A stretch of 31,511 nt of DNA, taken from contig CALHCK010000182.1 of assembly GCA_937936695.1 (NCBI GenBank), positions 1 through 31,511 of the forward strand. Direction: 5' to 3'. Under the pieces are notes generated by a model. That model worked only from the letters and a program-made list of their open reading frames with translations. It made no database searches and was not told the DNA's origin. Shown piece by piece: positions 24,406-31,511 of this stretch (positions are counted from its first letter, which is position 1; each line of letters opens with the position of its first letter). A program made the translations under genes and the position numbers. Origin of the DNA: an uncultured Polaribacter sp. GTDB lineage: Bacteria; Bacteroidota; Bacteroidia; Flavobacteriales; Flavobacteriaceae.

Positions 24406-26751
24406 GTGAAAGTTAGTAGTTACATAAAAAAACATAGAATTAAATTACTATTAGTAGTTATTGGTATTATTATTTATGCCTTTTGTTTACCTAATTTGTT
24501 GTTTAAAGAACCTACTTCTACAGTAATTATTAGTAAAGAGAATAAATTACTAGGAGCAATGATAGCTTTAGATGGACAGTGGAGGTTTCCTGAAAACAAA
24601 AAAGTTTCTAAAAAATTTAAAACATGTTTAATTCAGTTTGAAGATGAATATTTTTATAAGCATCCCGGATTCAACCCGGTATCTATTGTAAAAGCAATGA
24701 AAGAAAACTTAATAGCAGGAAAAGTAAAAAGAGGAGGTAGTACCATAACGCAACAAGTAATAAGGCTATCTCGTAAAAACCCTAGTAGAACATATATAGA
24801 AAAAATAAAAGAACTTATTCTGGCAACACGGTTAGAATTAAGAAAAAATAAAGAAGAAATTTTATCATTATGGGCAAATAATGCACCTTTTGGCGGAAAT
24901 GTAGTAGGTGTAGAGGCAGCTTCTTGGCGATATTTTAATAGAACACCAGAAAATTTATCATGGTCAGAGTCTGCTACATTGGCTGTTTTACCTAATTCAC
25001 CTAATTTAATTTATCCAGGAAAAAATAAAGAACGATTAAAAATAAAAAGAAATAGGTTATTAAAGAAATTGCTGGGTAAAAAAATAATAGATTCTTTAAC
25101 TTATCAACTATCTATTCAAGAAGAAGTTCCTCAAAAACCATATGCAATTCCACAAATAACACCTCATTTGTTACAAAAGATAAACAAATTAAAAAAAGGA
25201 GAATTAACAAAAACAACCATTGATTATTATCTACAAAAAGAAGTAAACAAAATTGTAAAACAACATTATAATAAGCTTTCTCAGAATGAAATTTATAATT
25301 GTGCTGTTTTAGTACTAGATGTAAAAACAAGACAAGTATTAGCTTATGTGGGTAATAGTCCAACCACTAAAGAACATCAAAAAGATGTTGATGTTATTGA
25401 TAAACCACGAAGTACAGGAAGTATTTTAAAACCATTTTTATATAGTGCAATGTTAGATAGTGGAGATATTTTACCAGAAAGTTTAATAGCTGATATTCCT
25501 ACTCAAATAGGAACTTATAAGCCAGAAAATTTTAATAAAGAATTTACAGGTGCAATTTCTGCAAAAAAAGCATTGTCTAGATCTTTAAATATTCCTGCAG
25601 TAAAAATGTTGCAACAATTTGATAAAGACAAATTTCATTATTATTTACAAAAAATGAGATTTAAAAATATAGATAAACCCGCAGATTATTATGGTCTTTC
25701 TTTGATTTTAGGAGGTGCTGAGAGTAATTTATGGGATCTCTCTAAAAATTATGCAGGTTTTTCATCTACAATTAATCATTATGAAGAAACTTTAGGATAC
25801 TATTCAAATGAGTTTGCTGAACCAACTTTTTATTTTAATAAAAATATAAATTTTGGTAAAAATAAAAAAGAAAAGAATTTAATGAGTGCTGCATCAATGT
25901 ATCTAACTTTAGAGAGTTTAAAAGAAGTATATCGCCCAGGAGATAATCAAAATTGGGAGTTTTTTGATTCTTCAAAACAAATAGCGTGGAAAACAGGAAC
26001 CAGTTTTGGTTTTAGAGATGCTTGGGCAATAGGAACTACTAAAGATTACGTTGTAGGAATATGGGTTGGTAATGCAGATGGTGAGGGGAGACCTGGGTTA
26101 GTAGGAATTGAAACAGCAGCGCCAATTTTATTTGATGTATTTAATAAACTACCAAAGGAAGACTGGTTTACTGCTCCTTTAAATGAAATGGTTGAAGTAG
26201 AGGTGTGTTCTAAGAGTGGATATATAGCGACACTTATTTGTGAGGAAAAGAAGACAATATATATACCAATAGCTGGATTAAACTCTTCACCTTGTCCTTA
26301 TCATAAAAGAGTTCATCTAGATAAGAAATTACAATATCAGGTAAATACCTCTTGTGAAAATGTAGATAATATTGTGCAAAAATCATGGTTTGTGTTACCT
26401 CCTATAATCGAATATTATTATCAAGAAAAAAATCCGTTTTATAAAAAATTACCTAAATTTAAAGAAAGCTGCATTAAAACAAATAAAGAAGTTATTGCTT
26501 TTATGTATCCTAATGGACAAGATAAAATTTATTTGCCAAAGAATATTAATGGCCAGAAAAATGATGTAGTTTTAAAAGTAACACATTCCGATAAAGAATC
26601 AACTTTATTTTGGTATTTGAATGAAACTTACATGGGAAAAACTACGAAATTTCATGAATTAGCAATACAGCCAAAAGAGGGTGAATACTTAATTACAGTG
26701 ATTGATGAGTTTGGTAATGAAGTTAAAAAATTAATAGAAATTAAATCTTAA
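24406..26751 (+). CDS. pbpC: Penicillin-binding protein 1C (bifunctional murein synthase)
   Basis: 781 residues. A short cytoplasmic basic stretch and one membrane anchor (about 14-31) are followed by a glycosyltransferase-51 domain with catalytic Glu79 in EDEYFYKHPGF and GGSTITQQ (110-117). The transpeptidase domain has SILK (Ser339/Lys342), SLN (393-395) and KTG (529-531). A C-terminal beta domain (about 685-781, typical of PBP1C) ends the protein. It polymerises and cross-links peptidoglycan. In other bacteria PBP1C is coupled to A2M, and here it directly follows the A2M gene without an obvious promoter, so co-transcription is likely. The start is GTG at 24406, which gives a normal N-terminus (MKVSSYIKKHRIKLLLVV). 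A bidirectional terminator follows. Confidence 0.95.
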   Translation: MKVSSYIKKHRIKLLLVVIGIIIYAFCLPNLLFKEPTSTVIISKENKLLGAMIALDGQWRFPENKKVSKKFKTCLIQFEDEYFYKHPGFNPVSIVKAMKENLIAGKVKRGGSTITQQVIRLSRKNPSRTYIEKIKELILATRLELRKNKEEILSLWANNAPFGGNVVGVEAASWRYFNRTPENLSWSESATLAVLPNSPNLIYPGKNKERLKIKRNRLLKKLLGKKIIDSLTYQLSIQEEVPQKPYAIPQITPHLLQKINKLKKGELTKTTIDYYLQKEVNKIVKQHYNKLSQNEIYNCAVLVLDVKTRQVLAYVGNSPTTKEHQKDVDVIDKPRSTGSILKPFLYSAMLDSGDILPESLIADIPTQIGTYKPENFNKEFTGAISAKKALSRSLNIPAVKMLQQFDKDKFHYYLQKMRFKNIDKPADYYGLSLILGGAESNLWDLSKNYAGFSSTINHYEETLGYYSNEFAEPTFYFNKNINFGKNKKEKNLMSAASMYLTLESLKEVYRPGDNQNWEFFDSSKQIAWKTGTSFGFRDAWAIGTTKDYVVGIWVGNADGEGRPGLVGIETAAPILFDVFNKLPKEDWFTAPLNEMVEVEVCSKSGYIATLICEEKKTIYIPIAGLNSSPCPYHKRVHLDKKLQYQVNTSCENVDNIVQKSWFVLPPIIEYYYQEKNPFYKKLPKFKESCIKTNKEVIAFMYPNGQDKIYLPKNINGQKNDVVLKVTHSDKESTLFWYLNETYMGKTTKFHELAIQPKEGEYLITVIDEFGNEVKKLIEIKS

Positions 26752-26770
26752 AAGAAGCTGATTAAATTAA

Positions 26771-26810
26771 AAACAACAAAACCTCACATAATTGTGAGGT
26801 TTTGTTTTTT
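26771..26810. terminator. Bidirectional terminator between pbpC and the M1 peptidase gene
   Basis: Perfect 14-bp stem AACAAAACCTCACA / TGTGAGGTTTTGTT with a 4-nt loop and a T-rich right flank. Confidence 0.93.
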
Positions 26811-26823
26811 CTAAAAAAATAAA

Positions 26824-29025
26824 TTATTCTTTTAGTTTGTTTTTAAAATTGTCGAATCTATTAGTTTGGTTTTTTGGCCAGCTATTGTTAGAGGTATCTA
26901 CGTCTGCAGTTTCTAAGTCAGGGTCTACAACAATGCTTTTAATTTCTTTAGAAGAAGCAAAAATTCTTTTTGCTATTGTATCATTTTTCATCCAAATTTG
27001 AGCAGGAAATGTTTGTCTTTCAGTAGTTCCATCAGCATAAGTTAATTCAACAATAATAGGTAAAACTAAACCACCTGGTTTTTCAAATTCTACAGCGTAA
27101 ATGTAAGAAGGCACTTCTTTACCATCTGCATAATTGTTCATAGCATTAGGATTTGCGTCTTCTTTTTTATCAGTTACATAAACCAAATCACCTAAATTGT
27201 CAAAATATTGTTTGTATTGCTTTTTTAACTGAGCAACTCTATCACTTGGTTTGTCTGTTAAATATAAAGGCTTAACAGATTTTACACCAATATCTGAAAC
27301 ATCTGTTGTATAAAACCAACCTCTCCAAAACCAATCTAAATCCATAGCAGAAGCATCTTCCATAGATCTAAAAAAATCTGCAGGTGTTGGGTGTTTAAAC
27401 ATCCAGCGTTTAGCATAAGTTCTAAAAGCATGATCAAATAATTCTGGTCCCATAATGGTTTTACGCAGCATATATAAACCAGCAGCAGGTTTTGTGTACG
27501 CATTAGGTCCAAATTGTTTTACATAATCTCCTTGAGACATAATAGGGGAGATGTTACTTTGATCTCCGCTCATATACTTTACAATATCTTTAGGTAAGTT
27601 TCCTGTGTCAAAATTAGGATCATAATCTAATTCGGCTAAAATTTCTACAAAAGAATTTAAACCCTCATCCATCCAAGTCCATTGTCTTTCATCAGAATTT
27701 ATAATCATAGGAAAAAAGTTATGACCTACTTCATGTGTAATAACTCCAATCATTGCATTTTTAATTCTGTCAGAATAGGTTCCGTCAGGATTTGGTCTAC
27801 CATAATTAAAACAAATCATTGGATATTCCATTCCTTGATTTTTTGCATGCACAGAAATGGCTTTAGAGTATGGGTAATCAAAGGTTAATTTAGAATATTC
27901 TTCTAATGTATTGGCAACAACTCTTGTAGAGTGTTTTTCCCATAAAGGGTTTCCTTCCTTTGGGTACATAGAAACAGCCATTACAGCTCTTCCGTTAATA
28001 TTTACAGCCATAGCGTCCCAAATGTATTTTCTAGATGATGCCCAAGCAAAATCTCTTACATTTTTAGCTTTAAATTTCCATGTTTTTAATTTTGTAGCAC
28101 GTTTCTTTTCAGCTTTTTCAGCTTCTTCTTGGGTTACAATAAATACAGGGTCTTTAAATGATTTTTTTGCCAATGCCCAACGATTAAGTTGTTGCTTAGT
28201 TAGTACTTCTTTTTCATTTTGAAGCTCTCCTGTTGCATCTAAAATATGATCTTCAGGTACTGTAATGTTTACTTCGTAATCTCCAAATTCTAAAGCCCAT
28301 TCAGAACGTCCCCAGAATTGCATGTTTTGCCAACCTTCTACATTGTTGTAAACAGCTAATCTTGGAAAAAATTGAGCAATTGTGTAGTTTTTGTTTCCAT
28401 CAGGAAAATCCTCGAAACCAGATCTACCGCCATCTTTTACAGAATTATTTACTTTATAATTCCATTTAATTCTAAATTTAAAAGAAGCACCAGGAGCTAA
28501 CGGTTTTGGTAAGTTAACTCTCATTAATGTTCTGTTTATAAAATGAGACAATGGTTTGCCATTACTTTCTACAGTTTCTATATTAAAACCAAAACCTGTA
28601 GCAACATTCATGTAATTTTTCTTAAAATCTTTAGGAGTTATCCATGCAGTAGCGTCTATAGATTTAGCTAAAGGAGTTTTAGAGTCATCTGCACGCATGT
28701 TTTGGTCTAACTGTACCCATAAATACTCTAAATGATCTTTAGAATTGTTGTGGTATGTAATTTTTTCATCACCATAGATATAATTTTTATCTTCATCCAA
28801 ACGGATGTCCATAATATAATCTACTTTTTGTTGTGTGTATTGATGCCCTGGTGCACCGGAAGCAGTGTGTTGATCATTTGGAGTTGCCAAAACATCTTTA
28901 AGTTGTCTAAATTTATTTTGATCTGTATGACCTTGTTGTGTTTGTCTTATTCCGCTATTTTCTTGCGCTAAAATAGCTGTAGTGGTTAAGAATAAAGAAC
29001 ATAAAAGTAATATTACTTTTTTCAT
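26824..29025 (-). CDS. Exported M1-family zinc metallopeptidase
   Basis: 733 residues beginning MKKVILLLCSLFLTTTAIL, a Sec signal peptide ending ILAQ. The M1 (gluzincin) active site is clear: HEVGH at 431-435 and the third ligand Glu454 in WMDEGLNSF, the standard HExxH-x18-E spacing. N-terminal beta structure (DYIMDIRLDEDKNYIYGDEK) matches the M1 saddle domain. It probably acts as a periplasmic or secreted aminopeptidase-like enzyme; the specificity-determining GAMEN motif was not recognised, so exact activity is uncertain. A longer frame from an ATG at 29067 would add 14 residues before the signal peptide and is not used. It is the last gene of a probable minus-strand unit with two genes of unknown role upstream. 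Confidence 0.93.
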   Translation of the reverse strand: MKKVILLLCSLFLTTTAILAQENSGIRQTQQGHTDQNKFRQLKDVLATPNDQHTASGAPGHQYTQQKVDYIMDIRLDEDKNYIYGDEKITYHNNSKDHLEYLWVQLDQNMRADDSKTPLAKSIDATAWITPKDFKKNYMNVATGFGFNIETVESNGKPLSHFINRTLMRVNLPKPLAPGASFKFRIKWNYKVNNSVKDGGRSGFEDFPDGNKNYTIAQFFPRLAVYNNVEGWQNMQFWGRSEWALEFGDYEVNITVPEDHILDATGELQNEKEVLTKQQLNRWALAKKSFKDPVFIVTQEEAEKAEKKRATKLKTWKFKAKNVRDFAWASSRKYIWDAMAVNINGRAVMAVSMYPKEGNPLWEKHSTRVVANTLEEYSKLTFDYPYSKAISVHAKNQGMEYPMICFNYGRPNPDGTYSDRIKNAMIGVITHEVGHNFFPMIINSDERQWTWMDEGLNSFVEILAELDYDPNFDTGNLPKDIVKYMSGDQSNISPIMSQGDYVKQFGPNAYTKPAAGLYMLRKTIMGPELFDHAFRTYAKRWMFKHPTPADFFRSMEDASAMDLDWFWRGWFYTTDVSDIGVKSVKPLYLTDKPSDRVAQLKKQYKQYFDNLGDLVYVTDKKEDANPNAMNNYADGKEVPSYIYAVEFEKPGGLVLPIIVELTYADGTTERQTFPAQIWMKNDTIAKRIFASSKEIKSIVVDPDLETADVDTSNNSWPKNQTNRFDNFKNKLKE

Positions 29026-29134
29026 TGTGTTTAAATTATTTTGATAAAAAGCCTGTAAATTAAGCATATCTTCTTAAATAAAGAACTAAAAGCGTGTAAA
29101 AATAAAACGAATATTAAAAGGAAGTAGTATTTAA

Positions 29135-29632
29135 TTAGTATTCTAAAATACTTTGAATTTTATTTTTACTAAGTAGTACACTTTTGTGTTCTTTATTTAC
29201 ATTACATTTTACTAAGTTTTGTTGTTTAGAAAAATGGTTTATTAATATTTTATTGGTTACTTCTATGCTTTTTACATTTTCAATGTCTATCATTTCAAGA
29301 TAAAAATAAACCAAGTTTCCCTCGTATTCTTTACCTAAATAATTAAATGCAGTATTACTATTATTTATTTTGAATGATAACTTATCTTGTAGATATTTTT
29401 TAAAATAAATATCGTTATTCTTTAATTCTTTTAGGGTTGTAAGTTGTAAATCGATATTATAATCTTTATTCAAAACCGTTTCTATATCATCTATAAAAAC
29501 ATTAATAATAACCTGAACAGTTTTTGTTTTTGGTTTAAATGTAATTTGAGTTAGACTTAAATAGTATTTATGTACTGTGTAAGAACAAAAAGTAATTGTA
29601 AAAAATAATAAAATTATTTTAAAGATTTTCAT
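29135..29632 (-). CDS. DUF6702-like exported protein, unknown function
   Basis: 165 residues with an N-terminal hydrophobic signal or anchor (KIFKIILLFFTITFCSYTV) followed by the motif HKYYLSLTQITF and then VQVIINVFIDDIETVLN. These two blocks are what I recall as typical of the Bacteroidota family DUF6702. A YLQDKLSFKIN segment and an acidic LVYFYLEMIDIENV segment follow. No catalytic residues are apparent. The gene lies between a carboxypeptidase-regulatory-domain gene (60 nt upstream) and the M1 peptidase gene (109 nt downstream), all on the minus strand without a terminator, which suggests a joint envelope function. The family assignment comes from memory of the pattern. Confidence 0.75.
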   Translation of the reverse strand: MKIFKIILLFFTITFCSYTVHKYYLSLTQITFKPKTKTVQVIINVFIDDIETVLNKDYNIDLQLTTLKELKNNDIYFKKYLQDKLSFKINNSNTAFNYLGKEYEGNLVYFYLEMIDIENVKSIEVTNKILINHFSKQQNLVKCNVNKEHKSVLLSKNKIQSILEY

Positions 29633-29692
29633 AGAAATTATAAACCAATTATCAGGCCAAATTACTGTTTTTTAATGTATTTAAAAAGTGTG

Positions 29693-30445
29693 TTAATATT
29701 TGTTTTTTCTTAAAAACAATTTACTCTCTTGTATTAATATTTTGGTAATTTTAATTGTTTCTCCTCTCTTAAAAATTGTAATAATATTTTTTTTAAGGCA
29801 AAAATTAAGAAACGGATTTATATGCTCTTTTAAAATTTTTAAATCAGTAGTAAAAAAAGCATCTGTAAAATAATTTCTAATTTTTTGTAACTCTCTATCC
29901 TTTTTCGCTAATTTTTCAACAATTTTTTTCCTTTTTTTACTTCCGTTTAAGGTGTTTACAAGATTAGCAATGCTTAAAACACCACCCGGAGGTAGTTTTA
30001 CAATTTCAGTATTGGGTTTCTTATAAAGTTTAGCATAAGGTAGTTTTAATGTTTTAGCATTTACTATTGATTCTTTGTCATTTTTTAGTTGCTTGTTGTT
30101 ATAAAATATACTTAAGTTTTTTTGTAAAGTAAAACCTTTTAATTGAGCTACATTTTCTATTAGTTTCACTTTTAATTTAAAATTGTTATTTAGGGTATCT
30201 GTAATAATAATTTTTTTGTTTTTATAATTTAAATGAGAAAGTAAAAGTATGTCGTTTTGTTGAACAGTAATTGTAAATATACCTTTGTTATTAGAAATTG
30301 TACCAAGGTTTGTATTTAGGTTAACAATATGTACATCTTTAATAAATAGAGTATCTGATGTAATAATACCTGTAATTTCTTTTCTTTGAGAAAATAGTGG
30401 AATATTTAAAAGAGAAATAAAAGTTAAGAATACCATTTTTTTCAT
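29693..30445 (-). CDS. Carboxypeptidase-regulatory-like domain protein, exported
   Basis: 250 residues. The signal peptide (about 1-20, ending IPLFSQ) is followed by a CarboxypepD_reg-like beta-sandwich (about 22-95): EITGIITSDTLFIKDVHIVN, then NNKGIFTITVQQNDILLLSH. The rest (about 100-250) is Lys-rich and helical, with no membrane barrel and no peptidase motifs, so despite the domain name it is not a carboxypeptidase. A stretch with LPPGGVLSIANLVNTLNGSK is notable. It starts the likely operon with the DUF6702-like and M1 peptidase genes, which suggests a shared, still unassigned role at the cell envelope. No standard promoter box was found. Confidence 0.82.
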   Translation of the reverse strand: MKKMVFLTFISLLNIPLFSQRKEITGIITSDTLFIKDVHIVNLNTNLGTISNNKGIFTITVQQNDILLLSHLNYKNKKIIITDTLNNNFKLKVKLIENVAQLKGFTLQKNLSIFYNNKQLKNDKESIVNAKTLKLPYAKLYKKPNTEIVKLPPGGVLSIANLVNTLNGSKKRKKIVEKLAKKDRELQKIRNYFTDAFFTTDLKILKEHINPFLNFCLKKNIITIFKRGETIKITKILIQESKLFLRKNKY

Positions 30446-30523
30446 AAAGCAAATAAAAATGGATTATTCGTTAAAAATTACTAAGGTATTTACAAAGTTG
30501 TGTTAAAATAAATATCTAGAAAA

Positions 30524-30562
30524 AAGTCAAAAAAAAAGCATCATTTTTAAAATGATGCTTTT
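30524..30562 (-). terminator. Terminator after the lipocalin-like lipoprotein gene
   Basis: On the minus strand, AGCATCAT / ATGATGCT with an AT loop is followed by nine T. It separates this gene from the operon downstream. Confidence 0.9.
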
Positions 30563-30581
30563 AACTATACAATTTTTAAAA

Positions 30582-31148
30582 TTATTGCTTTCTCTCAAAA
30601 GTTAAAAAGAATTCAATATCTATATTAATGTTAAGACCATCTTCATTTATATCTTGTTTGTCAGCTATTTTTATTTTCATTGAGTTTTCTGAAAATTCAA
30701 TAATCTCTGCTTTATTAATACTATTGATAAAAGATTCTTCAGAACTAGAACTATTATTGTCCTGAATTGTAATTATATTTCCATCTAAAGTCCATGTCCC
30801 AGAATTTAACCCATCTACAGAACCTATATTTTCATTTCTAGTACTTTCTGTTCTGCCATTAACTGTCGTTGTAGTTACTAGTGTATAGGATCCTTCAGTT
30901 GTTACTATATTAGGATTCTGGGAAAAACTGTACACAAAATCAAAATCTTCACCAATGGCAGTAGTTACAGATTCAACAGAAAAACCTTCTGCATTAGCTT
31001 TTGTTTTAATTTCGGAATCTAAATCAACTACATTCCAATCTCCAACTAATAAAGCCTCTGTTACAGGTAAATTAACGCTTTCATCATCTGAACCGCAAGA
31101 AGTTAAAATTAAAGCGGTTACAGCTAATAATAAAATTTTCTTAATCAT
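30582..31148 (-). CDS. Lipocalin-like lipoprotein with surface-export signal
   Basis: 188 residues. The lipoprotein signal MIKKILLLAVTALILTSC has the lipidated Cys18, followed directly by GSDDES. Acidic residues right after the Cys match the lipoprotein export signal of Bacteroidota, so surface exposure is likely. The mature part shows the lipocalin-like pattern LLVGDWNVVDLDSE, then SYTLV, SGTWTLDGNIITIQDN and a final FLTFERK strand, predicting a small antiparallel beta-barrel. No ligand can be named. A perfect TATTTTTG box lies 23 nt before the ATG at 31148, and a terminator follows the stop. It is transcribed alone and divergently from pepE. Confidence 0.85.
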   Translation of the reverse strand: MIKKILLLAVTALILTSCGSDDESVNLPVTEALLVGDWNVVDLDSEIKTKANAEGFSVESVTTAIGEDFDFVYSFSQNPNIVTTEGSYTLVTTTTVNGRTESTRNENIGSVDGLNSGTWTLDGNIITIQDNNSSSSEESFINSINKAEIIEFSENSMKIKIADKQDINEDGLNINIDIEFFLTFERKQ

Positions 31149-31171
31149 AATTTTTTTTTAAAAAGTTTTGT

Positions 31172-31179
31172 CAAAAATA
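31172..31179 (-). promoter_or_regulatory. Promoter -7 box of the lipocalin-like gene (TATTTTTG on minus)
   Basis: Perfect TAnnTTTG with 23 nt to the ATG at 31148. A TTTG (31196 to 31193) lies 13 nt further upstream, shorter than the usual -33 spacing. Confidence 0.65.
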
Positions 31180-31212
31180 AAAAAAATAAGGACAAATAGT
31201 TATTTTTATTGC

Positions 31213-31511
31213 ATGAAAAAAATGATTATTGCTAGTTCTTCATCTGTATATGGTAGTGGATATTTAGAGTATTTGTTACCAGTATTAAAAAAGCACTTTA
31301 AAAATGTAAAAAAATTGGTTTTTATACCTTATGCAAGACCTAGTGGTATTTCTTATGATGATTATACAGTACTCGTAACAAAAGCTTTTTTAAATTTAAA
31401 TATAAAAGTAAAAGGGATTCATGAGTTTACAAACCCTGCTGAAGCTATTTTAACTGCTGAAGCTATTTTTACAGGTGGAGGTAATACATTTGAGTTGGTA
31501 CATCAACTTTA
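31213..31511 (+). CDS. pepE: Dipeptidase E (peptidase S51), 5' part, cut by the window end
   Basis: The first 99 codons of a frame that runs off the window. It begins MKKMIIASSSSVYGSGYLEY, then has LVFIPYARPSGISYDDYTVL and ends in AEAIFTGGGNTFELVHQL. The DDYT and GGGNTF blocks are characteristic of cytoplasmic aspartyl dipeptidase PepE, which splits Asp-X dipeptides with a Ser-His-Glu triad. The nucleophile serine (in GxSAG) would lie beyond the edge and cannot be checked. ATG at 31213 is used; a second in-frame ATG follows at 31222. The promoter is unclear, with a TATTTTTA at 7/8 just upstream of the start. Confidence 0.88.
   Translation, partial: MKKMIIASSSSVYGSGYLEYLLPVLKKHFKNVKKLVFIPYARPSGISYDDYTVLVTKAFLNLNIKVKGIHEFTNPAEAILTAEAIFTGGGNTFELVHQL

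Noticed and set aside
27911..28222. Antisense frames inside the M1 peptidase gene (also 27682-27888 and 28732-28971)
   Set aside because: Shadows of the conserved peptidase gene; hydrophobic low-complexity translations with no promoter or homology pattern.
30955..31161. Antisense frame over the start of the lipocalin-like lipoprotein
   Set aside because: It covers the lipoprotein signal and promoter of a well-supported gene and looks like nothing known.
1..31511. tRNA, rRNA, CRISPR array, insertion sequence, prophage or attachment site
   Set aside because: No cloverleaf, direct-repeat array, transposase, integrase or flanking repeats were seen. All intergenic gaps are short and explained by promoters, terminators or AT-rich filler.

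Overview
This window looks like a chromosome segment of a low-GC member of the Bacteroidota, most probably a marine Flavobacteriaceae (Polaribacter/Tenacibaculum-like). The reasons are the AT-rich coding bias, repeated TAnnTTTG promoter boxes, a type IX secretion C-terminal domain, Bacteroidota-type lipoproteins, a GIN-domain (DUF2807) protein, an 'alternative GlmU' protein, and an MG2/TonB-plug protein. There are no tRNA or rRNA genes, insertion sequences, phage genes or CRISPR arrays. The order is chromosomal core mixed with envelope genes.

Layout. 1-4076: typA/bipA and recG on the plus strand, each with its own promoter box. 4081-4954 (minus): an acyl-CoA thioesterase followed by a small antibiotic-biosynthesis-monooxygenase-fold enzyme. 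5266-6553 (plus): a two-gene unit of an exported ankyrin protein and a T9SS-sorted DOMON protein with candidate haem ligands. 6653-8588: a GlmU-family protein (plus) converging on a GIN-domain exported protein (minus). 8790-12675 (plus): a methyltransferase, lon with palindromes just before its start codon, and a DinB-family protein. 12732-16094: fumC (minus), a 57-residue membrane protein (plus), an ArsC/Spx-fold reductase (minus), a structured Flavo-1-like RNA, and prfB (minus).

16161-26751 is an envelope locus. A large alpha-2-macroglobulin (A2M) lipoprotein with an intact thioester motif is followed by penicillin-binding protein 1C. Divergent from them is an 818-residue exported protein that joins an MG2-like domain to a TonB-plug-like domain and has no beta-barrel. 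A2M-PbpC is a known bacterial pairing, thought to trap attacking proteases and repair murein. The divergent MG2-plug gene is the least explained part of the window.

26824-30445 (minus) is a probable operon: a carboxypeptidase-regulatory-domain protein, a DUF6702-like protein and an M1 metallopeptidase. It is followed by a surface-type lipocalin-like lipoprotein (minus) and the 5' end of pepE (plus), cut by the window edge.

Several start codons were moved downstream of the longest reading frame because a perfect TAnnTTTG box lies at or inside the longer start (typA, the thioesterase, the 57-residue protein, A2M). Four genes (typA, recG, the GlmU-like gene, A2M) have exactly 21 nt between the box and the start codon, which implies very short 5' leaders. 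All functional calls rest on motif recognition by eye; no database search was run.
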